From positions 1 to 64,000 of the forward strand of contig JASEES010000001.1 of NCBI GenBank assembly GCA_030019395.1: a DNA stretch of 64,000 bases. The letters are read 5' to 3'. Position numbers and translations under genes: made by a program. This DNA comes from Methanolinea sp. GTDB taxonomy: Archaea > Halobacteriota > Methanomicrobia > Methanomicrobiales > Methanospirillaceae. Below are positions 1 to 7,818 of the stretch, one piece after another (within the stretch, counting starts at the first letter, position 1; every line of letters starts with the position of its first letter). A model generated the notes under the pieces. The model did not search any database and was not told the origin of the DNA. It saw only the letters and a program-made list of their open reading frames with translations.

Positions 1-206
1 TTGTTGAGGATAGCCCTGATCTCCTTATAGTCCTCGAGGCGGGTGGTCTGTGAAATATTAACCTGTTCACCTGCATTCACTTTCTGTATCCCGGCACGGA
101 TGCACTCCAGTATTGCCCGGTTCCGGTCGAATCCCTGTTCCTTGGCAAACTTGTCAACCTGGTCGATTGTTTCGGAGTCAATCGTGATCGAGAGCCTGAT
201 AGGCAT
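1..206 (-). CDS. Ribbon-helix-helix transcriptional regulator (3' end cut off by window)
   Basis: Reading leftward from the ATG at 204-206 gives an open frame that runs off the window edge (68 codons seen). The N-terminus MPIRLSITIDSETIDQVDKF has the alternating polar/hydrophobic beta strand of a CopG/Arc-type ribbon-helix-helix domain. It is followed by a helix and a turn-helix containing GFDRNRAILECIRAGI. Such proteins bind DNA as dimers and usually autoregulate. Target and ligand cannot be read. It has its own 108-base spacer from the cbiP stop and is probably a separate transcription unit. A NikR-like or antitoxin role is possible, but the part that would decide lies outside the window. 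Confidence 0.72.
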   Translation of the reverse strand, partial: MPIRLSITIDSETIDQVDKFAKEQGFDRNRAILECIRAGIQKVNAGEQVNISQTTRLEDYKEIRAILN

Positions 207-314
207 GGTAATGTCCCCTTCTCACTCTGGATGAAAAGTTAGTCCTCCTCCCTGAAATACCATCGCCATAGGTCACTTCCGGTGAAATCATCCAAAGACC
301 GGTTCTCCGGAGAA

Positions 315-1751
315 TCATTGGAAAAAGGAGTAAATAATATCCATCCTGACGTGCTGCATGAAAGCGTCTGCCAGATCATCGTAGGGATCGGATGTATCTT
401 TCCAGTCCCTGTAGGACAGTCCCTTTTTCTCGTACAGGTACCTGCAGAGTGCATCCACGGCAGGAGGATTTGAAAAGAGCCCGTGCAGGTAAGTCCCAAA
501 CACAAGACCCGAACTGCTGACAGCTCCCTCCCCCTCGAAGGCCTCCTCCTCGCCTTCGTTGGAGGTAATCCCCATGTGGATCTCGTACCCCGAAACAGTC
601 CCCATCGTTCCCAGAATGGGACCAACGGGCCGTGCCCGGAGGGTAACCTGTTCGGTCTTCTTCATGTACCGGTCAAAACGTGTCACGACACCGAGGAGAC
701 CGAGTCCCGGGAAAACCCCGGCGCGGGACTCAACCCCCGAATCGATAATCTCCCTGCCGAGTATCTGGAATCCCCCACAAATCCCTATGACCGGCTTTCC
801 CTCCATGGCAGTTTTTCGGATCTCCTCGGCCGTGCCGGACTGCCACAGTTCCATGAGATCACTCACCGTGTTCTTTGTACCTGGAATGATGATGCAGTCG
901 TATCCGGACAAGGAAGATCCCAGGGGGACATAGTCCACTGCAACGCACTTTTCGAGAGCCTCGAAATCGGTAAAGTTGGAAATATGGGGGAGCCTGATGA
1001 TCCCGACCCGGACAGGGAAGGAGCGCGATTTCTTGTCTCCGATTGAGAGCGAATCCTCACTGGGCAGACCGATCTCCATGTGGGGGAGGATCCCGATGAC
1101 CGGCACTCCCGTCAGCTCCTCGATGATCTCCTTTCCGGATGCAAAAATCCCGGGGTCACCCCGGAACTTGTTGATGATGATGCCACAGACCAGGGGAGCA
1201 ATATCAGGGGGAAGGAGAGAGACCGTACCATAGACCTGCGCAAAGACGCCCCCCCTCTCGATATCCGCAACAAGAATGATCGGGTAACGGAGGGCACGTG
1301 CAATCAGGATATTTGCGATGTCACGGGAATACAGGTTGACTTCCGCGGCACCCCCCGCCCCCTCGACGACGATGTGACCAAACCTCTCCTCGAGTGCACG
1401 GGCTGCGAGGAGTGCCTTTGAGAGAAGGAAATCGGTCTCCCTGTAGTATTCCTGTGCAGGGACGTCTTTATAGGGTTTTCCCAGGAGAATCACCTGCGAG
1501 ACTGCGTCGCCTTTGGGTTTGAGCAGGATGGGGTTCATCTCCGCCACGGGTTCCAGACGGGCAGCTTTAGCCTGGATTGCCTGGGCGATCCCTATCTCGG
1601 ACCCGTCCCGTGTGACATAAGAATTGAGGCTCATGTTCTGGGACTTGAAAGGTGCGACGCTGATATTGCGGTTGCTCAGGACCCGGCAGATGGCAGCAAC
1701 AACCGTGCTCTTGCCTGCATGGGACGAGGTCCCGAGAACCATCAGGGACAT
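315..1751 (-). CDS. cbiP: Cobyric acid synthase (CbiP/CobQ)
   Basis: This enzyme amidates adenosylcobyrinic acid diamide at four side chains, using glutamine and ATP, in the corrin branch of B12 synthesis. The N-terminal half is a dethiobiotin-synthetase-like ATPase with GTSSHAGKST near the start, and MSLNSYVT and VVEGAGGAAEVNL further on. The C-terminal half is a class I glutamine amidotransferase, with its nucleophile Cys in GICGGFQILG and a His in TYLHGLF. Length is about 478 aa, normal for the family. An in-frame ATG lies 12 bases upstream at 1763. I prefer 1751 because a TATA-like element at 1771-1782 would place the transcript start at about 1750, making the mRNA leaderless. The gene diverges from a B12-dependent ribonucleotide reductase. 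Confidence 0.95.
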   Translation of the reverse strand: MSLMVLGTSSHAGKSTVVAAICRVLSNRNISVAPFKSQNMSLNSYVTRDGSEIGIAQAIQAKAARLEPVAEMNPILLKPKGDAVSQVILLGKPYKDVPAQEYYRETDFLLSKALLAARALEERFGHIVVEGAGGAAEVNLYSRDIANILIARALRYPIILVADIERGGVFAQVYGTVSLLPPDIAPLVCGIIINKFRGDPGIFASGKEIIEELTGVPVIGILPHMEIGLPSEDSLSIGDKKSRSFPVRVGIIRLPHISNFTDFEALEKCVAVDYVPLGSSLSGYDCIIIPGTKNTVSDLMELWQSGTAEEIRKTAMEGKPVIGICGGFQILGREIIDSGVESRAGVFPGLGLLGVVTRFDRYMKKTEQVTLRARPVGPILGTMGTVSGYEIHMGITSNEGEEEAFEGEGAVSSSGLVFGTYLHGLFSNPPAVDALCRYLYEKKGLSYRDWKDTSDPYDDLADAFMQHVRMDIIYSFFQ

Positions 1752-1770
1752 GTGATCATACATTTACATG

Positions 1771-1782
1771 ATTTTAAATAAA
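1771..1782. promoter_or_regulatory. Shared near-palindromic TATA element between cbiP and nrdJ
   Basis: ATTTTAAATAAA sits in the only spacer between the two divergent genes. Its centre is about 27 bases from the nrdJ ATG (1805) on one side and about 26 bases from the cbiP ATG (1751) on the other. That is the archaeal TATA-to-start distance for leaderless mRNAs in both directions. This is inference from spacing; no mapped start is available. Confidence 0.5.
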
Positions 1783-1804
1783 GTGCAATCACTCAGTCTC
1801 CTTG

Positions 1805-3457
1805 ATGGAGTTGTGTAAACCCGCGGAGGCTCTCCTGGCGAGCCGGTATCTCCTGCCCGGTGAAACACCGGAAGACCTGTTCCGGAGGGTTGCAAAGGCA
1901 GTCGGGACAAGCAAGGCCGATCTTTTCGCGGGGATCATGTCTGAACTGAAGTTCCTCCCGAATTCCCCGACCCTCATGAATGCGGGGACACAATGCGGCC
2001 AGCTTTCGGCATGTTTCGTCCTGCCCGTGGAAGACTCGATAGAGCAGATCTTCTCGGTCCTCCGGTACATGGCTCTTATTCACAAGAGCGGAGGAGGAAC
2101 GGGTTTTTCTTTTTCACGCGTGCGTCCGAAAGGGGACATGGTTGGAGGCAGTGCAGGGGTTGCGAGCGGGCCTATCTCTTTTATCAGGGTTTTTGACGAG
2201 GCCACCAATGCACTCCGCCAGGGTGGGAAGAGGAGAGGCGCGAACATGGGGGTCCTCTCGAGTCACCACCCTGATATCATGGAATTCATTCATTCGAAGG
2301 AAACCGGAGGACTCCAGAATTTCAACCTCTCTGTGGGTTTTGACGCGGAGTTCTTTTCATGTCTCGGGCAGGGTCACGCTTACCCGCTCGTAAATCCGCG
2401 GGACGGAGAGGTGTGGAGGGAGATAGAACCACGGGACTTATTCGATGCACTCTCCATGGCAGCGTGGCGGTGCGGTGATCCCGGTGTGCTTTTCCTCGAT
2501 CGCATCAACGAGAAGAACCCTGTCCCGGCACTGGGGGAGATCGAGGCCACGAACCCCTGCGGTGAACAACCTCTCCTTCCATGGGAGAGCTGTAACCTCG
2601 GGAGCCTCAACCTGTCCCGTTTCCTGAAAAAAGGCGATATTGATTGGGATTCCCTCCGGGAGTGCGTCTGGCTTGCCGTTGAATTCCTCGATGCGGTTAT
2701 CGATGTCAATCGGTTTCCCCTCCCCATTATCCGGGAGTGCACCCTCCAGACACGGAAGATTGGACTCGGAGTAATGGGATTTGCAGACATGCTCATACGC
2801 CTGGAGGTCCCGTACCAGTCAGAAGAGGCCCTCACTCTTGGGGAGAATCTGATGCGTTTCATACAGGAGGAGTCCCACGCTGCATCCCGGACCCTCGGCG
2901 AGGAGAAGGGATCGTTCCCGGCAATAGACAGGAGTATTTATTCAGGGTCCATGCGCAACGCCACGGTGACCACCATCGCACCAACCGGGTCCCTCCACAT
3001 CATCGCGTGCACGAGCAGCGGTATCGAGCCTCTTTTTGCCTGTGCAAGCGAGAGGGTTATCGACGGGAAGCGTTTTGCGATCGTCCACCCGGAACTCAGA
3101 AAGCACTTCCTCGGTCTCCCAAACGGAAAAGAACTCCTTCTGGAAGCTGAGAGGAAAGGGTCGGTCCAGGATCTGCCCGTTTCCCGCGATATCAGGGAAC
3201 TGTTCAGGAATGCCGGGGAGATCGATCCCCGGTTCCACGTCAGGATACAGGCAACCTTCCAGAAATACGTCGATAATGCAGTTTCAAAGACCGTGAACCT
3301 CCCGACGGAGGCATCACCTGGCGACATCTCCGGCATATTCCTTTATGCGCGGGAACTGGGGTGCAAGGGTATCACCGTTTACCGGTACCGGAGCAGGAAA
3401 GACCAGGTGATATCACGGGGCTGTGACGCATGCAGGGTGGACACACTTGTTGCATGA
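1805..3457 (+). CDS. nrdJ: Class II (adenosylcobalamin-dependent) ribonucleoside reductase
   Basis: It reduces ribonucleotides to deoxyribonucleotides, with adenosylcobalamin as radical generator. The active site is readable: NPCGEQ near residues 250-255 carries the Asn/Cys/Glu trio around the thiyl-radical Cys. LSACFVLP supplies one redox Cys and WESCNLGSLN the other. The C-terminus ends in CDAC, a swinging dithiol for re-reduction by thioredoxin. There is no N-terminal ATP-cone, and about 550 aa is short for the family, so allosteric activity control by an ATP-cone is not expected. A TTG lies directly before the ATG; the ATG at 1805 is preferred. The divergent neighbour makes a B12 precursor, linking cofactor supply to its user. 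Confidence 0.93.
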   Translation: MELCKPAEALLASRYLLPGETPEDLFRRVAKAVGTSKADLFAGIMSELKFLPNSPTLMNAGTQCGQLSACFVLPVEDSIEQIFSVLRYMALIHKSGGGTGFSFSRVRPKGDMVGGSAGVASGPISFIRVFDEATNALRQGGKRRGANMGVLSSHHPDIMEFIHSKETGGLQNFNLSVGFDAEFFSCLGQGHAYPLVNPRDGEVWREIEPRDLFDALSMAAWRCGDPGVLFLDRINEKNPVPALGEIEATNPCGEQPLLPWESCNLGSLNLSRFLKKGDIDWDSLRECVWLAVEFLDAVIDVNRFPLPIIRECTLQTRKIGLGVMGFADMLIRLEVPYQSEEALTLGENLMRFIQEESHAASRTLGEEKGSFPAIDRSIYSGSMRNATVTTIAPTGSLHIIACTSSGIEPLFACASERVIDGKRFAIVHPELRKHFLGLPNGKELLLEAERKGSVQDLPVSRDIRELFRNAGEIDPRFHVRIQATFQKYVDNAVSKTVNLPTEASPGDISGIFLYARELGCKGITVYRYRSRKDQVISRGCDACRVDTLVA

Positions 3458-3522
3458 GACCGCCATTTCATCCTCTGATGGCACTGTTATCATGCCAATG
3501 GAGGGTTTTTACCCATGCCAAC

Positions 3523-3533
3523 AAATATATAAA
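3523..3533 (+). promoter_or_regulatory. TATA box of the aIF1 gene
   Basis: AAATATATAAA is a strong archaeal TATA box, ending 21 bases before the ATG at 3555. It predicts a very short leader. It follows the nrdJ stop by about 65 bases. Confidence 0.6.
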
Positions 3534-3554
3534 GAGAACTGAAAGGTACTTGTA

Positions 3555-3860
3555 ATGAATGGTGGGATATGTCCGACGTGCGGACTGCCTAAAGAACTCT
3601 GTATCTGCGAGGAAGTCGCAAAGGAACAGCAAAGAATCAGTGTGAAAGTAGACCGGAGACGCTATGGAAAGGAAGTAACGGTTATAGAAGGGTTGAATCC
3701 GACCGATATCGACCTCGAGGACCTTTCCAAGTACATGAAGGGGAGACTTGCCTGCGGTGGAACGGTCAAGGGGACATCCATCGAACTCCAGGGAAACCAC
3801 AAGGAAAGGGTCAAGGAGCTCCTCGTCAGCAAGGGATACAGCGTGGACAATATCAATTAA
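3555..3860 (+). CDS. Translation initiation factor aIF1 (SUI1 family)
   Basis: This small factor sits at the P-site side of the 30S subunit and enforces start-codon selection. The 101-aa protein begins with a zinc-knuckle-like [13 protein letters not shown], typical of archaeal aIF1. The SUI1 fold follows: the basic [11 protein letters not shown] loop, then ACGGTVKG and [15 protein letters not shown]. Length matches archaeal homologues. It is convergent with the ArvC gene and the two stops are only about 15 bases apart. Confidence 0.95.
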   Translation: MNGGICPTCGLPKELCICEEVAKEQQRISVKVDRRRYGKEVTVIEGLNPTDIDLEDLSKYMKGRLACGGTVKGTSIELQGNHKERVKELLVSKGYSVDNIN

Positions 3861-3874
3861 TAAAGGGTGGATTG

Positions 3875-4267
3875 CTACTTTTTTGCCTTTTTTCGCCCGG
3901 GGCGGACCATCGAGAGGAGGTCAACGAGGTAACTCCCCTCTCCCTTCCCGATGCCCACGACACGTTCGTCCGAAGTTGCAAGCTTTTCAATATTCAACTC
4001 GTATGTCCCGGGTGCCACGATCCTGATACTCTCGAGACGGTCAGTTCCGAGGAGGGGGACATCAGGAGCAGTATCAGGCTCTTTTTCCTTATCCTGTGTT
4101 TCTGGCAATGCCGCAGGGGTGACAGGAGTGGCAGGCTCCTTTTCTGGCTCCCTTTCGACCTGCGGAATGAAAACAAATTTTTTCCCCCCGCATTCCCGGC
4201 AACCTTTCAGGATCTCGCATTCGTTTGTCCGGTATTCTTTCCCGCAACGGACACACTTGTGAGGCAT
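3875..4267 (-). CDS. arvC: OapC/ArvC-family zinc-ribbon protein
   Basis: The 130-aa protein begins MPHKCVRCGKEY. Cysteines at 5, 8, 23 and 26 form a zinc ribbon, with an extra Cys at 17. A low-complexity Pro/Glu/Thr linker follows, then a small C-terminal domain with GTYELNIEKLATSDERVVGI and GSYLVDLLS. Family knowledge: this protein occurs with ArvB and the Era-like GTPase in Euryarchaeota. The start at 4267 is chosen over the upstream in-frame ATG at 4345 because AGGTGATCCC lies just before it and because 4345 falls inside arvB. It is the last gene of a three-gene set. Its biochemical role is unknown; a scaffold or regulator of the GTPase is a guess. Confidence 0.75.
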   Translation of the reverse strand: MPHKCVRCGKEYRTNECEILKGCRECGGKKFVFIPQVEREPEKEPATPVTPAALPETQDKEKEPDTAPDVPLLGTDRLESIRIVAPGTYELNIEKLATSDERVVGIGKGEGSYLVDLLSMVRPGRKKAKK

Positions 4268-4271
4268 GGGA

Positions 4272-4637
4272 TCACCTGGTCGAGACCCAGGCACTGAGAA
4301 TATCTTTTTCCTTCCGGATGAGCCGGAGCTGGTTTGCCGGACCAATAACCGTCAGCCGTGATTCAGGGGTTGCCTTACCAAGGAGTTTCTGGAGAAATCC
4401 CGGGCTCTGCTCCCTTGAAGGGTACGTCTCGATCTCGATACCGTTGAACCCGTCGGGAAGGATCTCCCGCATGGTCATCTCGATCAAGGTACTCTGTTCA
4501 TCGGGGGAGAGACCTTTTTCGAGGATGATGATAGTGCCCTGGCGTACATGGTCGAGGATGAGGTGAATCTTCTCCATCGATGTCAGTTTTTCAAGTTTTT
4601 CTGAAGATATCAGGTCTATCTGTACTCCCTGCATCAT
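4272..4637 (-). CDS. arvB: OapB/ArvB-family protein (DUF2073)
   Basis: This 121-aa protein starts MMQGVQIDLISSEKLEKLTS. It contains a conserved-looking stretch around HLILDHVRQGTIIILEKGLSPDEQSTLI and ends with RLTVIGPANQLRLIRKEKD (quoted in part). The pattern is that of DUF2073, found only in Euryarchaeota beside the Era-like GTPase and the zinc ribbon. No catalytic motif is visible. It is separated from arvA by 9 bases and from arvC by 4, so all three are probably cotranscribed. Identification rests on pattern plus gene order. Confidence 0.75.
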   Translation of the reverse strand: MMQGVQIDLISSEKLEKLTSMEKIHLILDHVRQGTIIILEKGLSPDEQSTLIEMTMREILPDGFNGIEIETYPSREQSPGFLQKLLGKATPESRLTVIGPANQLRLIRKEKDILSAWVSTR

Positions 4638-4646
4638 GCACCCCGC

Positions 4647-5288
4647 CTACCCGAAATACTCCACCATCTTTTCATACAGGTCCTCAATGTTCTTCCCCTC
4701 GGTGCACGAGACAGGGACAACGGGATGCTGGGGAAAAGCGCTCCTGATGCGCTGCGGCATAGCGTCGGGGAGGTCTATCTTGTTTGCCACGATGATGACC
4801 GGCAGCTTCCTGCTCTCGATAATGCCTATCATCATGATATTGACCTGCATGAAGGGGTCTTCTGTGGCATCGAGCATGTAGATCACCCCGTCGATGTCTT
4901 CCCTAAGCCAGTGCATGGCTTCCGCGACCCCTTCTGTTGCCTCTCTTGCCCTGGTCACGGCAGTCTCCTTGTCCATGCCATACTCAAGGAAGTCCCGGTA
5001 ATCTATCTTGGTAGTGACACCGGGCGTATCCACGATGTCGATGGTAATATTGCTCCCGTTCGACCCCATGATGCTGATATCCGCCTTCCGTGCAGCCCTG
5101 CGGGTTTCGTGCGGTATCTCGCTGACGAGTCCCACGTCCTCGCCGGTCCAGTCCTTTGCGATCCGGTTGGCAAGCGTCGTCTTGCCTGCATTGGGAGGAC
5201 CGTAAATACCTATCCTTGCCCTTTTTTTTCTGAAAAATGCGGAAAGAAATCTCGATATGCGTTTCTTGGTCTGGACCAGAATATTCAT
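4647..5288 (-). CDS. arvA: Era-like small GTPase, OapA/ArvA family
   Basis: A 213-aa GTPase. A basic N-terminus (KKRISRFLSAFFRKKRAR) precedes the G1 loop GPPNAGKT at 30-37. G3 is DTPG at 87-90, G4 is NKID, and G5 is near VSCTEG. Family knowledge: the haloarchaeal homologue, named OapA from its origin-side location and later ArvA, is required for extracellular vesicle formation. The basic amphipathic N-terminus could help membrane binding (inference). Here the set is not beside an orc1/cdc6 gene but between aIF1 and the CBS cluster. A generic Era/Der-like role cannot be excluded from sequence alone. Confidence 0.82.
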   Translation of the reverse strand: MNILVQTKKRISRFLSAFFRKKRARIGIYGPPNAGKTTLANRIAKDWTGEDVGLVSEIPHETRRAARKADISIMGSNGSNITIDIVDTPGVTTKIDYRDFLEYGMDKETAVTRAREATEGVAEAMHWLREDIDGVIYMLDATEDPFMQVNIMMIGIIESRKLPVIIVANKIDLPDAMPQRIRSAFPQHPVVPVSCTEGKNIEDLYEKMVEYFG

Positions 5289-5383
5289 GGTGCACCTCAG
5301 ACTCCGGCCCGCGGGATTGAGAGAATAACATCTCCGGCCGCGTGCCTGTTCACTTATTCCTATTGGGGAAGGTGGTTATTAGG

Positions 5384-5425
5384 TTTATTATACCATTTTT
5401 GAGGGGAAGGGAGAAAGGTATTTAG
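5384..5425. promoter_or_regulatory. Two candidate TATA elements between arvA and the CBS cluster
   Basis: TTTATTATACC at 5384-5394 read on the minus strand gives GGTATAATAAA, a plausible promoter for the arv genes with a leader of about 70 bases. AAAGGTATTTAGA near 5414-5426 on the plus strand could serve the first CBS gene, whose leader would end in a near-perfect Shine-Dalgarno (GGAGGTGATC at 5479-5488). Confidence 0.35.
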
Positions 5426-5490
5426 ATTTCACTTGCAGTAATGGTAACTGCAACAAACCCTATACCAGTCAGCACCATGGAGGTGATCGA

Positions 5491-6060
5491 ATGAGCAAAT
5501 CATCCGGGAAGATCCACTTCAACACCCGTGTGCCCGTACGCGAGGTCATGCGGCGCAACCCCACCACTATCGGATACGAGGGCACAGTTGCCCGTGCGGC
5601 CATGCTCATGTGCCGGGACGAGGTGGGAAGCTGCATAGTCCTTGGTCCAAACAATCTCCCTATCGGTATTGTCACCGAGGAGGACATCAACTGCAAGGTC
5701 GTGGCCAAGGACATTAAACCGGGGTCAGTCCTTGCTCATGACATTATGAGCACCCCACTCATTACCATAAATGCCGACAAGTCTGTCGGTGATGCGGCAC
5801 ACATGATGATCAAGCACCGGGTCCGGCGACTCCCCGTGGTTGACGACGAGAACAGGGTTATTGGGATTGTCACAGTTCGCGATATTCTCACGGTATCGAC
5901 GGAGATCAACGAGTTGATGGCAGACCTCGTTGAAATCAACCGTCTCGAGGAGGTCGAGGTAGGCCTGTGCAGCCGGTGCGGCCAGATGTCGGATGACCTC
6001 CGGAGGATCGACAACAACCTGTTGTGTCCCTCATGCCGTGAGGAGGAACTGTTACAATGA
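5491..6060 (+). CDS. Two-CBS-domain protein with C-terminal zinc ribbon
   Basis: First of five CBS genes. Residues about 14-75 (VREVMRRNPTTIGYEGTV to GIVTEEDI) and 82-140 (AHDIMSTPLITINADKSV to GIVTVRDIL) are two CBS motifs forming one Bateman module, a likely adenine-nucleotide sensor. The C-terminus has CSRCG and CPSC pairs about 20 residues apart, a zinc ribbon. This is the only member of the set with one, suggesting a contact with nucleic acid or protein. Start: ATG at 5491 follows GGAGGTGATC almost directly. Its stop overlaps the next gene's start as ATGA. No catalytic domain is present; the function is unknown. Confidence 0.88.
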   Translation: MSKSSGKIHFNTRVPVREVMRRNPTTIGYEGTVARAAMLMCRDEVGSCIVLGPNNLPIGIVTEEDINCKVVAKDIKPGSVLAHDIMSTPLITINADKSVGDAAHMMIKHRVRRLPVVDDENRVIGIVTVRDILTVSTEINELMADLVEINRLEEVEVGLCSRCGQMSDDLRRIDNNLLCPSCREEELLQ

Positions 6061-6815
6061 AGAAAGCCCGCGATTTCATGATCGAGGTGCCGCATTTTAA
6101 GCACGACGAGAAGGTGACGAAAGTTAGGTCCGTGCTTCGCGATGCTTTCATCCGGGAGGCCTACGTTCATGACGGGAAAGGCAGGCTCCTTGGTTACGTG
6201 GACATAACCGGGGTGCTCCGCGTCCCCGCAACAAGGTCTGATGTCACCATCGAGGGCTTCGTGAAGGAGGTTACACCTGCCACTCCGGATGACTCAGTTG
6301 AAAAGGTTGTAAAACTCATCCGGATGAATGGCACTGACAGTGTGCCGGTTGTCGATGAGCAGGAGAGAGTCATCGGGGGTGTGCGCCTGCCGGATATCTT
6401 CCCTGTCATAGCATCACGACATTCTCTAGATGGGAAAGTGGCAGATTACATGTCAAGAGATGTCATCTCGTGCGATGCAGAAGACACCGTGCAGAAAATA
6501 TACAACCTCATCGTGGAGAGCGGATATTCCGCAATCCCCGTCATGAAGAAGAGGCGCCTTGTAGGGATAATCTCACGCAGCGACCTCCTCCGCGATGGCA
6601 GGTGGCGACCCGCGCGGGAAGGCCCGGCAAAGACGAAGGTAGAGAATGTGATGACGACGCCCGTAATCACGGTCTCTCCCGGAGATGAACTGCAGCAGGC
6701 TGCAGGGATCATGGTGAAGCATGACATCAGCCGCCTCCCTGTACTTGACGGTGACCGTCTTGCAGGAATACTCGATCGGCATGATGTCCTGAAAGCAGTC
6801 CCGCAGGAAGCATGA
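6057..6815 (+). CDS. Four-CBS-domain protein
   Basis: 252 aa, made almost only of CBS repeats. The first, at about 8-60, is divergent (VRSVLRDAFIREAYVHD, GYVDITGVLRV). The second is GFVKEVTPATPDDSV to GGVRLPDI, the third VADYMSRDVISCDAEDTV to GIISRSDLL, and the fourth VENVMTTPVITVSPGDEL to GILDRHDVL. Two Bateman modules would form a disc able to bind several adenine nucleotides. It overlaps the previous gene by 4 bases (ATGA), indicating translational coupling. No effector domain can be seen, so it probably regulates a partner by binding. Confidence 0.88.
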   Translation: MKKARDFMIEVPHFKHDEKVTKVRSVLRDAFIREAYVHDGKGRLLGYVDITGVLRVPATRSDVTIEGFVKEVTPATPDDSVEKVVKLIRMNGTDSVPVVDEQERVIGGVRLPDIFPVIASRHSLDGKVADYMSRDVISCDAEDTVQKIYNLIVESGYSAIPVMKKRRLVGIISRSDLLRDGRWRPAREGPAKTKVENVMTTPVITVSPGDELQQAAGIMVKHDISRLPVLDGDRLAGILDRHDVLKAVPQEA

Positions 6816-6867
6816 GAAAGACCCGGAATTTTTCATCGGGTATGAATGTGTGAAGGGGGTTTTTAAC

Positions 6868-7812
6868 ATGGCACACCACGGAGATAAGTCTTACAAGCAG
6901 GGGGACAAGCTCCTCAAAATGCCTGGAAAACTGGACCGCGGCCCGGTTGAGTTCAAGTCCAGGATCGTGGAACAAAAGGGAGAGATTATGGCGATTGCCA
7001 CGAGGGATGTTGTTTCCGTCCCGCAGACGATGACCATCCTCGGGGCAGTCAGCACGATGACAGAATGCGGGTTCCGGAGGCTTCCTGTCGTTGATGCCGG
7101 ATCAAAAAAGCTTCGCGGAATCGTCACGTCCGGAGACATCATTAATTTCCTTGGTGGGGGTGACAAGTTCAACCTCGTCCAGGTCAAGCATAAGGGGAAC
7201 CTGATCGCCGCAGTCAACGAGAGCATCCGGACCATCATGACGACGAACGTAACGACCCTGCCTGACTCGGCATCCCTCGATGACGCCATCGGGATTATAA
7301 AGGAGAAGATGACAGGAGGGATCCCCATCGTCGACGATTCATCTGCACTGGCAGGGATCGTTACCGAAAGGGATGTCATGACGGTACTTGCGGGAGAGAG
7401 GGTCTCGTCAACCGTCGAGGATATCATGAGCACGTCACTCCGCGTGACAGAGCCTGACTGTCCCATCGGCTGGGTGACTCGTGAGATGACCCGCCACAGG
7501 TTCCGGAGACTGCCCGTGGTATCCGGTGATGTCCTCTACGGTATCGTGACGACCACGGATATCGTGAAATACCTCGGGAGCAGGAAAGTCTTTGACCAGA
7601 TGGAGAGCGGAGACATCGCCGAGGTGATGGCCCTCCCCATCAGGACACTCGTATCCGGAAAGCTCTACACCATCTCGCCCGAAAAGAGTGCGAACGAGGC
7701 CGCAGCCGAGATGGTGAAGAGGGGTGTCGGTGCCCTCCCCGTCATCGAGGGAACAAGGCTCATCGGTCTTGTAACCGAGTTCGACCTTGTCAGGGCTTTT
7801 TCAGGAGCGTGA
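6868..7812 (+). CDS. Four-CBS-domain protein with charged N-terminal extension
   Basis: 314 aa. A hydrophilic stretch of about 45 residues (MAHHGDKSYKQGDKLLKMPG, then GPVEFKSRIVEQKGEIM) precedes four CBS motifs. These are AIATRDVVSVPQTMTI, IRTIMTTNVTTLPDSASL, VEDIMSTSLRVTEPDCPI and VMALPIRTLVSGKLYTISPE, each closing with a GIVT- or GLVT-type strand. The ATG at 6868 is chosen because GAAGGGGGT lies 8 bases upstream; the in-frame GTG at 6850 lies before that site. A 52-base gap separates it from the preceding gene, so a second translation unit, or a promoter, may start here. Confidence 0.87.
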   Translation: MAHHGDKSYKQGDKLLKMPGKLDRGPVEFKSRIVEQKGEIMAIATRDVVSVPQTMTILGAVSTMTECGFRRLPVVDAGSKKLRGIVTSGDIINFLGGGDKFNLVQVKHKGNLIAAVNESIRTIMTTNVTTLPDSASLDDAIGIIKEKMTGGIPIVDDSSALAGIVTERDVMTVLAGERVSSTVEDIMSTSLRVTEPDCPIGWVTREMTRHRFRRLPVVSGDVLYGIVTTTDIVKYLGSRKVFDQMESGDIAEVMALPIRTLVSGKLYTISPEKSANEAAAEMVKRGVGALPVIEGTRLIGLVTEFDLVRAFSGA

Positions 7813-7818
7813 ACCACC

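Noticed and set aside
1751-1805. Cobalamin riboswitch between cbiP and nrdJ
   Set aside because: The spacer is only about 53 bases and leaderless starts leave no room for a riboswitch.
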